Positions 16,338 through 26,275 are shown, counted from the stretch's first letter. The stretch: DNA of 64,000 nucleotides from Williamsia sp. DF01-3 (GCF_023051145.1 NZ_JALKFS010000002.1:62001-126000), one strand, 5' to 3'. Made by a program: numbers and translations. The notes: generated from the sequence alone by a model not told the origin.

Positions 16338-18652
16338 TCAGGCGTGCTGCAGCGACCGGGCCGGTGCGTCGGGCGTGAGCGAGGGGGTCGAGGTGGCCTG
16401 GGAGGTGAACGTGCGTAGTCGCAAGCTATTGCTGACCACGAACACACTGGAAAAGGCCATCGCGGCACCGGCAAGCATGGGGTTGAGCAACCCAAGAGCG
16501 GCCAGGGGTATTGCGGCAATGTTGTAGGCGAATGCCCAGAACAAGTTCATCTTGATGGTCCGTAGGGTTCTGCGGGCCAACCGGATGGCGTCTGCGGCCG
16601 AGCGCAGATCGCCACGTACCAAGGTGATGTCGGCGGCTTCGATGGCCACGTCTGTGCCGGTACCCATGGCTAGGCCCAGATCGGCCTGGGCAAGGGCGGC
16701 AGCGTCATTGACCCCATCGCCCACCATGGCCACTGTTTTGCCCTTTTTCTGCAGGTCGGCGATGACGGTGAGTTTGTCCTGGGGCAGGACCTCGGCGATG
16801 ACCTCGGTGATACCGACCTGGGCGGCGACATGATCGGCGGCGGCGCGGTTGTCCCCGGTCAGCAGGATCGGGGTCAGGCCCAGGGCAGTGAACTGCGCGA
16901 TCGCGGCGGCGCTGGTCGGCTTCACCGTGTCGGCGACCACCAGCACACCTTGCACGTGCCCATCCCAGGCGACGGCCACCGCAGTTTGGCCGGTCTGCTC
17001 GGCGGCAGACTTGGCTGCGGACAGGGTGTCGTCGAGATGGAGGGACCAGTCGGCAAGCAAGCTTTCACGGCCCACCAGTACAGCGTGACCGTCGATGACA
17101 CCGTGTACGCCTTTGCCGTCCACGCTGGTGAACGACTCCACCGACGGCAGTGGGCCGGCTTGGTCGGCCGCGGCGGCGATGGCCCGGGCGATCGGGTGTT
17201 CGGAGGCGTGCTCGAGCGCGCCGGCCAGACGCAAGACATCGTCGGAAGAGGTACCGGGGGCGGTGACGATGTCGTGCAGGGTCATCGTTCCAGTGGTCAC
17301 CGTGCCGGTCTTGTCTAGAACGATGGTGTCCACAGCGCGGGTCGATTCGAGTACTTCGGGCCCTTTGATGAGGATTCCCAGTTGCGCGCCGCGGCCGGTG
17401 CCCACCAGCAATGCGGTCGGAGTGGCTAACCCCAGCGCGCAGGGGCAGGCGATGATCAGCACCGCTACGGCGGCGGTGAAGGCGGCGCTGAGCGGGAACC
17501 CGGCACCGATCCAGCCTCCTAGAACGGCGACTGCGATAGCGATGACGATGGGGACGAAGATCCCGGAAATGCGATCAGCGAGTCGCTGGACTTGGGCTTT
17601 GCCTGATTGGGCGTCTTCGACGAGTTGGGCCATTCGCGCCAACTGGGTATCGGAGCCCACACGGGTGGCCCGCACGATGAGCCGGCCGCCGGCGTTGACG
17701 GTGGCACCGGTGACCGCATCACCTTCGCTGACTTCCACCGGTAGTGATTCACCGGTCAGCATGCTTGCATCGACCGCGGAGTTTCCTGTGATGATGACCC
17801 CGTCGGTGGCGATCTTTTCTCCGGGTCGCACCACAAGCTGTCGCCCACCTGCAACTGGGCGATCGGGATTTGCGTTTCGGTGCCGTTGCGCAGCACGGCC
17901 ACCTCTTTGGCGCCGAGTTCAAGCAAGGCCCGCAGTGCCGCGCCTGCTTGGCGTTTGGATTGCTTTTCGAAGTAGCGGCCGGCCAAGACGAACATGGTGA
18001 CTCCCGCGGCTACTTCCAGGTAGATGTTGCCTGCGCCGTCGGACGGAGAAACGGTCAGCTCAAAACCGTGGGTCATCCCCGGTTGCCCGGCAGTACCCCA
18101 GAACAGCGCGTAAATCGACCAGGCCAAGGCTGCCAGGGTGCCGACCGACACCAGGGTGTCCATGGTGGCCGCTCCGTGGCGCAGGTTCGTCCATGCCGCT
18201 GTGTGAAACGGCCAAGCCCCCCATACGATTACCGGTGCGGCCAGGGTGAGTGAGGCCCATTGCCAGTAGGTGAATTGCAACGCCGGAATCATCGCCAGTG
18301 CGATGACTGGAACGGTGAGGGCCACCGACACCCATAGACGCTGACGTAACGCGACGAGCTCGCGATCAGGGCGCGCCTGCTCGTCGTCGGCGCCACTGCC
18401 ATCGGCGGGGCCGGAGGTAGGAAGTGCGGCGGTGTAGCCAGCGTCCTCGACAGCGGCAATCAGGGTGTGTGGATCCAGGTTAGGGGAGGCTGCGGTGACC
18501 TTCGCCTTTTCGGTCGCGTAGTTCACTGTCGCGGTCACCCCGGGCAGCTTGTTGAGTTTTCGTTCGACCCGGTTGGCGCATGACGCGCAGGTCATGCCGC
18601 CGATCTCGAGTTCGATCGCAGCCTCGGGCTGGGATGCAGGTGCGGTGACCAT
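16338..18652 (-). pseudogene. copA: CopA copper-exporting P1B-type ATPase, frameshifted
   Basis: Starts at ATG 18652 behind GAGGAGC. An HMA domain with GGMTCASCANRVERKL opens the protein. The second frame carries the actuator ([14 protein letters not shown]), the Cu(I) site CPC ([16 protein letters not shown]), [11 protein letters not shown] and GDGVNDAAA. The break is at 17835-17836: one extra T restores [20 protein letters not shown] and a 771-residue CopA. It is last in the order copZ-325aa-copA. With a single-base lesion and otherwise perfect motifs I would test for a sequencing error before calling it dead. copB would be the only intact copper ATPase if the lesion is real. Confidence 0.87.
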
Positions 18653-18719
18653 AGATGCTCCTCGGGAATGGTTAGCGCTGGCGGGACGCCGAACAGCGGT
18701 GGTTGTCCAATGGCGGTGG

Positions 18720-19697
18720 TTAGTGACCACCGTGGGCGTCGGTGGGCGCAGACGGGTTCGGGGCGGGTTGTCCTGCCGGTGGCGCCGTGGGTTGCGCCCC
18801 GGTGGTCTGCAGGACGAACTCGGCGGTGTGGACTTGGCCGTCCACCTGAAAATCGAAATACAGCAGATACCGGCCCGGGGTGGGTGCGCTCGTCGCGAAC
18901 TGCACGTGCGGACCGGAAAGTTGGTCCGGGCCACTGGGGGACGCGCCTTCGGGGTGCACATGCAGGTAGGCCAGATCGCCCTCACGGAGGGCAACGAGGT
19001 GTCCGTAGGCGCCCAGGTAAGGCTGCAGGGTCATCACAGGGTTGCCGTCGCGGCTGATGCGGGCCGTGACCATCGAGGTGCCGGCGGTGCTGAGGCTTCC
19101 CTGGAGGCTGACCTGAAAGCCAGCCACGTCATCGGTCGCGCTTACTGGCCGCGGCAACGATGGTGCTACCTCGCCGGCCACGGTCACAGTGCTGGTCAGC
19201 GTGAGGGCGGTTCCGGTGGCCGCGGGCACGAAATCAGCGAAGACGCGATAGCTGCCGGCAGCGGGCCATTGCCACGGCAACGCCCACCGCCCACCGGCGT
19301 CCATCGTGGGGTGCACGTGCTGATAGTGGCTGCCATCTGTGGCGACGATGATCGCATGCAGCTGTTTGTCGTGGGACGTGGCAAACGAGGTGACGGGGCG
19401 ACCGTCCGGGCCGGCGATGGTGAATGCCAGCTCGCCGCTCTCACCGACGCGGGTGGGGGCTGCTAGGCCGGTCAAGGCAAAGCCGTCAGCGGCGATCGAC
19501 ACCCCGCGTACCGGTGCGGCCTCGGGTGCAGGGGCAGTAGCGGCGTCCGTGGTGGGGGTATGGGCGGTGTGGTCGGCTGAAGTGGTCCAGTCGCTCGCGA
19601 CCCGATCAGGCACCACAGCACCGGCCGCGATGAAGGCGGCGACAAAGACGGCCACCAGACCCGCACCGTACAGAGCTAACCGGGTCGCCGTGTTCAC
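18720..19697 (-). CDS. Membrane-anchored or secreted protein of the copZ-copA operon, 325 aa
   Basis: An N-terminal helix (ALYGAGLVAVFVAAFIAAGAVV) acts as signal anchor. The outside part has two beta-rich repeats, each containing a His-x-His motif in equivalent places: SHYQHVHPTMDAGGRW (about 130-145) and AYLHVHPEGASP (about 257-268). A proline-rich tail ends in DAHGGH. I read this as an extracytoplasmic metal-binding protein that receives or buffers copper next to CopA; no family name is certain. It lies 87 bases after copZ and 67 before copA on the same strand. Confidence 0.7.
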   Translation of the reverse strand: MNTATRLALYGAGLVAVFVAAFIAAGAVVPDRVASDWTTSADHTAHTPTTDAATAPAPEAAPVRGVSIAADGFALTGLAAPTRVGESGELAFTIAGPDGRPVTSFATSHDKQLHAIIVATDGSHYQHVHPTMDAGGRWALPWQWPAAGSYRVFADFVPAATGTALTLTSTVTVAGEVAPSLPRPVSATDDVAGFQVSLQGSLSTAGTSMVTARISRDGNPVMTLQPYLGAYGHLVALREGDLAYLHVHPEGASPSGPDQLSGPHVQFATSAPTPGRYLLYFDFQVDGQVHTAEFVLQTTGAQPTAPPAGQPAPNPSAPTDAHGGH

Positions 19698-19784
19698 AAT
19701 CGTTCTCCTCGCTCATGTAACGGGTGGGAAGGGCAGATACCCGGCGCCGCACCGACATTCGTCCGGCGCCGGGGTCTGCCGTTG

Positions 19785-19991
19785 TCACTCGGCGACCTGG
19801 TACCCCGCCTCAGCCACCGCAGCCCTGACCGCCGACGGCTCGATGGTGTCGGTGCTGGTGATGGTCACTTTGCCGGTGCTCAGGTCAACATCGACCTCGC
19901 TCACACCCGCCAGGGCGCCGACCTCTTCCCGGACCGACGAAGCGCAATGTCCGCAGGTCATTCCGGTGACAGTGACAGTGGACGTACTCAT
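19785..19991 (-). CDS. copZ: CopZ-like copper chaperone (HMA domain)
   Basis: 68 residues, a single heavy-metal-associated domain with VTVTGMTCGHCASSVREEV. The CxxC pair binds Cu(I) and hands it to the HMA domain of CopA. First gene after the CsoR-type operator at 20073-20088. Confidence 0.92.
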   Translation of the reverse strand: MSTSTVTVTGMTCGHCASSVREEVGALAGVSEVDVDLSTGKVTITSTDTIEPSAVRAAVAEAGYQVAE

Positions 19992-20072
19992 GACAACCCC
20001 ATTTCTTCTTCAGTGCCGCACGGGTCATGCCCTGCGCGGAGACCCTCAATCAAGGCCCACCCCATGTCTACC

Positions 20073-20088
20073 ATACCCCCTAGGGTAT
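20073..20088. promoter_or_regulatory. CsoR-type operator of copZ-copA
   Basis: ATACCCCCTAGGGTAT, upstream of copZ on the minus strand. The lipoprotein gene ending at 20089 abuts it. Confidence 0.72.
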
Positions 20089-20940
20089 TCAAGTGAGGGG
20101 TTGGAGAACCCACAACTGGGTGGTCGACGCCGCATAGGCAAGGCCGTCGGGCGCGACGGTGAGTGCGTGCGGAGCACCGATCCACGAATGCTTGAGCCAC
20201 GGCCGGTTTTCGAAGTGTTGCCAGGCGTACCCGTCGGCATCGATCGCCCACAGCGCGCTGCCGCTGCCTGCCAGAAGCGCGATGGTCGGCGCGGCGATGC
20301 GGGCAAACGAGCGCCCGCCGTCGGTGCTACGCCACACGATCCCGTCCTCGGTGGCTGCCCAGATACCGTCGGCGCTGATCGCCAGCGTTCGTGGCACCAA
20401 CTGCGCTCCAGCACTCCAGGTGTGGCCGGCGTCAGTGGAGATCAGCAGGCGTGCACCCCCATCAGAGCCGATCAGGAGGCCCTCGTCGGCGGCAAGCACA
20501 TGAAAGTCGACCTCGCCCACTAGCGAGCGATCCTGCCAGGTGCGTCCACCGTCGGTACTGGCCCGCAGCCCCAAGGGATTGGGGGCCGAACTGGACCGGC
20601 CGGGATGCCCCGAGGCAAAGACCACATCAGTGCCCGGTATCCCGCTTAGACCCATCAGGTCGTCATCGGAGGTGCCCACGGCGGTGGTGGCGCCGGCGGG
20701 GGTGATCGCAGCCAGCCCGGTGTGGGTTCCGGCCAGTAGCGTGCGATCGGCGGACAGCTGCAGCCCATGCAGATGCGTCAGCTCCGGAGACAGTGTGATC
20801 GCCTCGGTGACGTCGCCGACACCAGCTGAGGGATTCTGGCGGGGGGCAGGGGCGGCGGAGGTGCACCCAGTCGCTACCGCCACCACGCCCACCAGGAACA
20901 CTACTGCTGCGGCCCTGCGTCGTTGGGCAGTGAATATCAT
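20089..20940 (-). CDS. Lipoprotein with BNR/photosystem-assembly-like beta-propeller repeats (F510_1955 glycosylhydrolase-like)
   Basis: 283 residues from ATG 20940, which overlaps the stop of the L,D-transpeptidase (ATGA). A lipoprotein signal ends in VATGC. Three Asp-box-like repeats are visible: RASTDGGRTWQDRS, LISTDAGHTWSAGA and WRSTDGGRSFARI, the S-x-D-x-G-x-T-W pattern of sialidase/BNR propellers. Proteins of this type are often labelled glycosyl hydrolases without proof of activity. Being fourth in a CsoR-type-controlled operon with a DUF305 protein and an Ldt, it is likely exported and envelope-bound. Confidence 0.72.
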   Translation of the reverse strand: MIFTAQRRRAAAVVFLVGVVAVATGCTSAAPAPRQNPSAGVGDVTEAITLSPELTHLHGLQLSADRTLLAGTHTGLAAITPAGATTAVGTSDDDLMGLSGIPGTDVVFASGHPGRSSSAPNPLGLRASTDGGRTWQDRSLVGEVDFHVLAADEGLLIGSDGGARLLISTDAGHTWSAGAQLVPRTLAISADGIWAATEDGIVWRSTDGGRSFARIAAPTIALLAGSGSALWAIDADGYAWQHFENRPWLKHSWIGAPHALTVAPDGLAYAASTTQLWVLQPLT

Positions 20941-22163
20941 TGCAGCGCACTTCCATCGAGCCACTGGTCCCACGGCACACTCCAGTCACCGTTCTGCCAG
21001 AGCTCCAGTGGGGGGCCTCCGGTGTTGCGGACCTCGACGATGTCGCCTGGTACCGAGAAGTCGTAAAACCAGCGCGCATTGTCCGGGTTGAGATTGAGGC
21101 ATCCGGCGGACATGTTGGTGTTGCCCTGCTGGGCGATGGTGTCAACAAGCTCGTGCAGGTAGATGCCGTCGTTGCTGATGCGGGTGGCGTAGTTGATCGA
21201 CTGGCGATAGCCCAGGCGAGAGTTCACCGGGAGTCCGTAGGTGGAGGAATCCATGATGACCGGGTTGGCCTTGTCCAGGACGGTGTACGTGCCCGACTGA
21301 GTCCAGAAATGGATGGTGCGGCCATTGACCGTTTCGGTGCCGCCGCGACCCATCGAGGTAGGCATGGTGCGCACCAGCTCGCCGTTGCTGAACACCGAGA
21401 CTTGTTTGGTGGTGTCATCGGCGATCGAGACGTGCGCATCACCAATGGTGAATGAGGTCGATACGTCCTCTTGCCCAAATAGGTTCTCTCCCAACTGAAC
21501 CCCGTAGATGTTCGCGCTTACGGTCACGGTGATCCCGGGGGCGTAGTACTCGCGAGGACGCCAGTGCACGTTTCGCTCGTCGACCCAGTTCCACGAACCG
21601 GTGACTGGGGGATCGGTCCGCACCTCGAGTGAACGTTCGGCGGCGGCCCGGTCGCCGATCGGCTCGTCGAACTGGGCGACCACCACCATCCCTACCCCGT
21701 AGGTGGCGTCGTCGGTGAGCAGGTTTCCGCCGGTGCTGACAAAGGTCGGTTTGGTCTGGTTACCCGGTGTGACCGTCGAGAACGAGATGGTGCGTTCGGT
21801 GCGTTGATCCTCGTGAACAGCAGTGGCGGTCAGCGTGTAAGTACGGCCATACCCCAAGGGAACAGCGGGTTTCCAATCTATTCGGTCCGGGGTGTAGAAC
21901 CCGGCGATCTGGGCTCCGGTCTCGTTGGTCAGCACCACCGATTCCAAGGTGCCCATAGATGTTTGAACCTCAACCCGGTCGGTGGGCTTCACCGTGGTGG
22001 TGCCGTCGCCGGGGGTGATGGTCAGTTGCGGCGCGTCGACCGCCGAGGTTGCTGCCGGTGAGGATGAACTCAACGTCGACGGTGAGGGGGAGGAACTACA
22101 GGCGGCCAGTGTCGCCATGACGAGCACCAGCACCAGGAGCCCTCGGTGATGAGGGGTGCGCAT
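20937..22163 (-). CDS. L,D-transpeptidase, lipoprotein, in copper-controlled operon
   Basis: 408 residues. The lipobox is LAAC after a hydrophobic stretch, then two Ig-like domains (to about residue 235) and a YkuD domain, the architecture of LdtMt2/LppS. Ldts make 3-3 peptidoglycan cross-links outside the membrane. The catalytic block reads HELVDTIAQQGNTNMSAGCL: His-x14-Ser-Ala-Gly-Cys, so the usual His of S/T-H-G-C is Ala. A close paralogue with the same change lies at 32192-33454. TTG 22182-frame extension is ignored; ATG 22163 gives the signal peptide. It follows DUF305 after 160 bases containing two strong hairpins. Confidence 0.9.
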   Translation of the reverse strand: MRTPHHRGLLVLVLVMATLAACSSSPSPSTLSSSSPAATSAVDAPQLTITPGDGTTTVKPTDRVEVQTSMGTLESVVLTNETGAQIAGFYTPDRIDWKPAVPLGYGRTYTLTATAVHEDQRTERTISFSTVTPGNQTKPTFVSTGGNLLTDDATYGVGMVVVAQFDEPIGDRAAAERSLEVRTDPPVTGSWNWVDERNVHWRPREYYAPGITVTVSANIYGVQLGENLFGQEDVSTSFTIGDAHVSIADDTTKQVSVFSNGELVRTMPTSMGRGGTETVNGRTIHFWTQSGTYTVLDKANPVIMDSSTYGLPVNSRLGYRQSINYATRISNDGIYLHELVDTIAQQGNTNMSAGCLNLNPDNARWFYDFSVPGDIVEVRNTGGPPLELWQNGDWSVPWDQWLDGSALQ

Positions 22164-22197
22164 GAAATCTCCGTAAGTCAAAGCTCAGCGGCCCCGC

Positions 22198-22219
22198 CCC
22201 CCGGCCAGAGGGCCGGGGG
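22198..22219. repeat. GC-rich hairpin before the L,D-transpeptidase gene
   Basis: CCCCCGGCC and GGCCGGGGG pair around AGAG. It lies 35 bases upstream of the ldt start inside the presumed operon; an RNA stability or attenuation element is possible. Confidence 0.5.
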
Positions 22220-22269
22220 AGGGAGCCGTTCCTGAGGTGAAGAAGGGTGAGGGGGCAACTGGTCGAGGG

Positions 22270-22300
22270 CGGAACCTACTGACCGCATCAGTAGGTTCCG
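22270..22300. repeat. Perfect 13-bp intercistronic hairpin
   Basis: CGGAACCTACTGA and TCAGTAGGTTCCG around a five-base loop, between DUF305 and the ldt gene. No T-run on the minus strand, so it may be a weak terminator or a processing site that sets different expression of the two halves of the operon. Confidence 0.55.
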
Positions 22301-22323
22301 GCCCTGCGACAGTTGTTGAGGGG

Positions 22324-22980
22324 TTAGGACTGGGCTTGTAGCGACTTCATGGTGTCGATTTCGGCCTGCTGGGTTTGCACGATTGTGCGAGCCATCTCTT
22401 TGGCCTGCTCGTTAGAGCCGTCCGCGATTTCGGTGTTGGCCATCTCGATCGCACCGGTGTGGTGCTCGATCATCATTGTCAGCCACGCCTGATCGAACTC
22501 GGCGCCGTTTTTGGCTTTGAGCTCGGTCATATCTTGCTCAGACATCATGCCGCTCATGCCGTCGCTGCCGTGGTCCATGCTGCCCATATCGGCGCTCGGA
22601 GCAGGTTTACCCCACTGCTGCAGCCACTGCTGTAATTGCGCCATTTCCGGGCCTTGAGCGGCTTTGATCGCCGCGGCCAGCTCGATGACCTGAGGATTGG
22701 TGGTGCGTCCCTGTACCAGCTCGGCCATCTCGACAGCCTGGGCGTGGTGGGGGTACATCATTTGGGCGAACATCACATCGGCGTCGTTGAATTGGGCGGT
22801 GGCCCCCGTCGAAGTCGAGGGAGCGGTCGTGCTGGTAGATGCAGGCGCCGACATCGAGTCGCCACCCATCGAATCCATGTCGTGGCCACCGTCACCGCCA
22901 CAGCCGGCCAACACCACGGCCGCAGCGACACCAGCACCGGATACAACAACTTTGAGTCGGGCAGAACGGGTCAAGAACAT
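22324..22980 (-). CDS. DUF305 lipoprotein, Met/His-rich
   Basis: 218 residues from ATG 22980, with a lipobox (VVLAGC) and two DUF305 halves, each with the signature MMYPHHAQAVEMAE and MMIEHHTGAIEMANTEI. Met-rich segments (HDMDSMGGDSM; DMGSMDHGSDGMSGMM) are of the kind that bind Cu(I). DUF305 proteins are common in actinobacterial copper clusters; a role in periplasmic or surface copper binding is inferred. The longer open frame upstream lacks a start with ribosome site. Second gene of the operon after the operator at 23626. Confidence 0.82.
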   Translation of the reverse strand: MFLTRSARLKVVVSGAGVAAAVVLAGCGGDGGHDMDSMGGDSMSAPASTSTTAPSTSTGATAQFNDADVMFAQMMYPHHAQAVEMAELVQGRTTNPQVIELAAAIKAAQGPEMAQLQQWLQQWGKPAPSADMGSMDHGSDGMSGMMSEQDMTELKAKNGAEFDQAWLTMMIEHHTGAIEMANTEIADGSNEQAKEMARTIVQTQQAEIDTMKSLQAQS

Positions 22981-23086
22981 AATCGTCTCCTTGGAAAAGA
23001 AATGTGGATGTGTGGGGATCAGGGATCGCGACGCGCCGATAAGCACGTACAACGTCACAACGAAAGTGCCCAGGGCACTTCGTCTG

Positions 23087-23581
23087 TCAGATCCGCAACA
23101 CCGACAACTTCTCCAACGAGGGTGTCGCCCACGGCGGTGCACGCGAGGTGTACCTGCCCGTCCACCGCATCTGGTGGGCCCCACCGACGGTGGGCAGATG
23201 CGCCACTAGCCGACGTGTCATCAGCAGGGCAGCCACCACACTGACCACCGCCATGCACATCGCCATCCCGGTGTGCGGCGTACAGCCGTCGCCGCAACCC
23301 ATATCCATCACCACGCCTGCGCCGTGCATCCCGAGGGCGGTCAGATCGGCGAGGGCGGTGTGGTCATGGCTAGCCGGGTGCGTGACCGTAGCGGTGGAAA
23401 CACCGGCTAAACCGTGCCCGGCCGGTGGGTGCACCATAGGCACCGAATGCATCAACAACACGCCCACAAGTACAGCGAAAGCGGCGCACGCCATCGCCGC
23501 CGCGGTCAACCAGCGACCGCGGCCCGGCCGATGACGCAGGACAACATCAGTGCTGCCATGACCGCCTACAAACCCTGACAT
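23087..23581 (-). CDS. DUF6153-like membrane protein, His/Met-rich
   Basis: 164 residues. Two hydrophobic helices (AAMACAAFAVLVGVLLMHSV and MCMAVVSVVAALLM) flank an outside loop with many His, Met and Cys (MVHPPAGHG, PASHDHTALAD, MHGAGVVMDMGCGDGCTPHTGMAM). This resembles the actinobacterial DUF6153 family found beside DUF305 and copper genes. First gene of the operon, 44 bases downstream of a CsoR-type site. Role in copper handling is inferred from residues and context. Confidence 0.7.
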   Translation of the reverse strand: MSGFVGGHGSTDVVLRHRPGRGRWLTAAAMACAAFAVLVGVLLMHSVPMVHPPAGHGLAGVSTATVTHPASHDHTALADLTALGMHGAGVVMDMGCGDGCTPHTGMAMCMAVVSVVAALLMTRRLVAHLPTVGGAHQMRWTGRYTSRAPPWATPSLEKLSVLRI

Positions 23582-23625
23582 CGTCCACCCCCTTTGTGTC
23601 TGCGCTCGCTGTCGTTTTCTGGGTT

Positions 23626-23640
23626 TACCCCTGGGAGGTA
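23626..23640. promoter_or_regulatory. CsoR-type operator of DUF6153-DUF305-Ldt operon
   Basis: TACCCCTGGGAGGTA, a less perfect member of the G-tract palindrome set, 45 bases upstream of the DUF6153 start. Confidence 0.6.
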
Positions 23641-23972
23641 TTGACCCTTATCGTAGTGGACAGTCCCGCCGATGACAGAAACTTGTGTCTGCTGCCCAGT
23701 GCCTACGCGGGGTCGCTCGTCGCAGCCGCACTAAGTGCACCTCGCCAGAAACTTGCGTCGAACAGTGAGTGTGGACCAAATTTACGGGCACACAATCGAT
23801 CTCACGCGCTGAGCCGACTCCTGTAATCACATGTTTGTGATTCAGATGAGGCTGCTGTTTCCTATGGTGCATCTGGGAAAGGAGTGCAATAGTGGGGTCT
23901 ACGCCCGGTGGTGGACCCTGTCAAAACTCGTGCGGTCCGCCCCTTCCCGACACCTCCAAAAGGAGCGTTGCC
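23641..23972. other. Intergenic, no gene seen
   Basis: Divergent promoter region between the DUF6153 operon and the M23 peptidase. A second in-frame GTG at 23892, with AAAGGAG seven bases before it, could lengthen the peptidase by 27 residues. Confidence 0.4.
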
Positions 23973-25180
23973 GTGCGCTTTGAAGTATTTGTTCGTTCCC
24001 GCAGACCGCGAACACGCCGCCGTTGGACAGCGGCAACCTCCACAGGCTGTGTGGTCGCCGCAGCCGGGGCGTTAGTTCTTGTCCACCCACAGCAAGAACA
24101 GCAGCCGGCGTCAGCACCCGAGCTCTCCCTGATGAACGCCCATCAGCTCGTGTCCGACGAGGTCGCCGACGTGGCGTCGGGAGATCAGCCCGTCGCCGAC
24201 AGCACCCACATCCGACGAGAATTGCTGCAGCTGGCGGTAATGAACGCCCAGGCGATGGTCACCGACAACGGCGTTGCTGCTCTGACAGGAGTGGGCCGCG
24301 AGGTGGGCACATGCGTTGCCCAGTGGTCACTCGCCACCCTCGGTGCCCCCTACGTCGATGCCCAGGCCCTCGCCCAATGCCTGAGCCCCCTAGCCAATCT
24401 CGATCCCAGCGAGACCACCGAAGCAATGAGAGCGCTGCACTTCGGTGACATCATTGCCACTCTCACCGCCGCCGGGACTCCGCACAGCCCGACCATCGTC
24501 CACACTCTGGCATCCTCTTTCGCACCTGCACCTGCACCTGCGCTCGCATCACCCACACACGCCGGGCAGCTCAGCGCCACCGCGCCCGCAACTCCTGAAC
24601 TGACGCCGCCGCCGCCATCGACAACCACCACACAGGCCATCGAATCGACGGCATCTATCGGATCCACGCCCCCGTACCCAGCGCCGCACCGGCAACTCCG
24701 TCGGCGCCCGTCCCGTCGACCACGCCACCACTGCCTCCGGACACCTCCAGCCCGCCGGCACCAATCGAAACTCCAACTGAGATTTCGACCGTCGGCCGGC
24801 AGTACGTCGCGCCGACCTCGGGGACAATCACTTCCCCGTTCGGTGACGGCCGCAACCACCAAGGCATCGACATCGCCAACTCGACAGGAACACCCATCGT
24901 TGCCGTCGCCGACGGGGTGGTCATCAGCTCGGGCCCGGCACAGGGATTCGGGCTGTGGGTTCGCATCCAGCACAACGACGGGACCATCACTACCTACGGA
25001 CACAACAACGAAAACACCGTCACGGTGGGACAATTCGTCACCGCCGGCCAGGAGATCGCCACCGTCGGTAACCGCGGACAATCCACAGGACCCCACTTGC
25101 ACTTCGAGGTGCAGGACCCCTCAGGACAGAACGTGGACCCAGTGGCGTGGCTCGCCGAGCGTGACGCATCAATCCTGTGA
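23973..25180 (+). pseudogene. M23-family peptidoglycan endopeptidase, frameshifted
   Basis: GTG 23973 follows AAAAGGAGC. A membrane helix (STGCVVAAAGALVLVHP) is followed by a helical domain and a Pro/Ala/Thr linker. The catalytic M23 domain continues in another frame: SPFGDGRNHQGIDIANSTG holds the HxxxD zinc ligands and GPHLHFEV the HxH motif. The break is at a five-C run (24669-24673); one more C restores GSTPPVPSAAPATPS and a 402-residue protein. Such enzymes cut stem-peptide cross-links in the wall. A complete relative lies at 40663-41643 next to a blaI gene, but this copy stands in the CsoR-type half of the island. Confidence 0.8.
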
Positions 25181-25529
25181 GAACAATGCTCTCCCGTGAG
25201 CGCACGAGGTGCGCGAGCAACACAGTTGCTCGCAATAGACGAGCGAAGGCTCCCCGACGGAACTACCCGCCAAGTACCAGATTGGTTGTACCCCGTCCGG
25301 TTGGCTGGCTCTAACGAGGGTGCTTAAATCGCTTAGACAGACTCTTACGCAACGCAGGTGGTACTTGGGGCCGTGGCGCCCAAATCTTCACCGGGCAGGT
25401 CGCCGCGCTCTCTGTCGGGGCTGGTCCCGAAACCCAGTACGACGTCACTGTCGGCGTAGTGGTGAAAGGAACGGTCGCACGGTCTCTACTGCAACGGACA
25501 CGTGTGCGTGTTTCAGGTCAGCTCTCGGT
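25181..25529. other. Gene-poor stretch with a possible gene remnant
   Basis: On the + strand 25312-25530 reads GTWGRGAQIFTGQVAALSVG, then GPETQYDVTVGVVVKGTVA and RTRVRVSGQL without a start codon. It looks like the end of a lost gene, which I cannot name. The rest holds nothing. Confidence 0.3.
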
Positions 25530-25690
25530 TGGTGACCGAGCCCAGGACGAACAGCACCAGCGATGTCAGATAGACCTTCTTGGTGCCGAAACTAAACCTT
25601 CTTGGTGCCGAAACGTGCGGCGGCCAGCTCGACAGCGGGATGACCGCGGCCAGGGCGAGCGTGTAACCGGTCATCGTCCACGCCGAACCG
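25530..25690 (-). pseudogene. Remnant of an MFS drug transporter (DHA2/EmrB-QacA type)
   Basis: The minus strand reads WTMTGYTLALAAVIPLSSW and, after a short disturbed part, FGTKKVYLTSLVLFVLGSV. This is the helix 2-3 region of EmrB/QacA-type transporters. Only about 50 residues remain. The disturbed part coincides with a 22-bp tandem duplication (ACCTTCTTGGTGCCGAAAC at 25574 and 25596). Confidence 0.6.
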
Positions 25691-25893
25691 GCCTGGTCGG
25701 TGCTGAAATGTGTTCTGCGCCACGGGTAGTGGGTTGAGGCCGCAGCGGTTGGCGATTGTGTGGATCGCGCATAGGCGGATGCGGTGATCGTACTGCTGAC
25801 TATTGCCTTATTTCGGCCCGCTGTCGATAGGTGAGTCCGTCCGAGGACTTCGTATCTTGGTCCGCACAACAGCTCTGATGTTTGGTAAGGGTG

Positions 25894-26163
<270 letters not shown>

Positions 26164-26197
26164 TCATGCCTCTCTGTTTGTGTAACAAGCGTCACGG

Positions 26198-26211
26198 TAC
26201 CCCAGGGGGTA
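26198..26211. promoter_or_regulatory. CsoR-family operator upstream of the second csoR-like gene
   Basis: TACCCCAGGGGGTA, 37 bases upstream of the GTG at 26160. Confidence 0.68.
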
Positions 26212-26246
26212 TGGGAACGCGGTCCGATCGAGGGTTGACCCAATGA

Positions 26247-26259
26247 TACCCCGGGGGTA
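26247..26259. promoter_or_regulatory. CsoR-family operator, middle copy
   Basis: TACCCCGGGGGTA, between the divergent regulator and mmpL. Confidence 0.65.
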
Positions 26260-26275
26260 CCGTCGGGCTCCGTAC

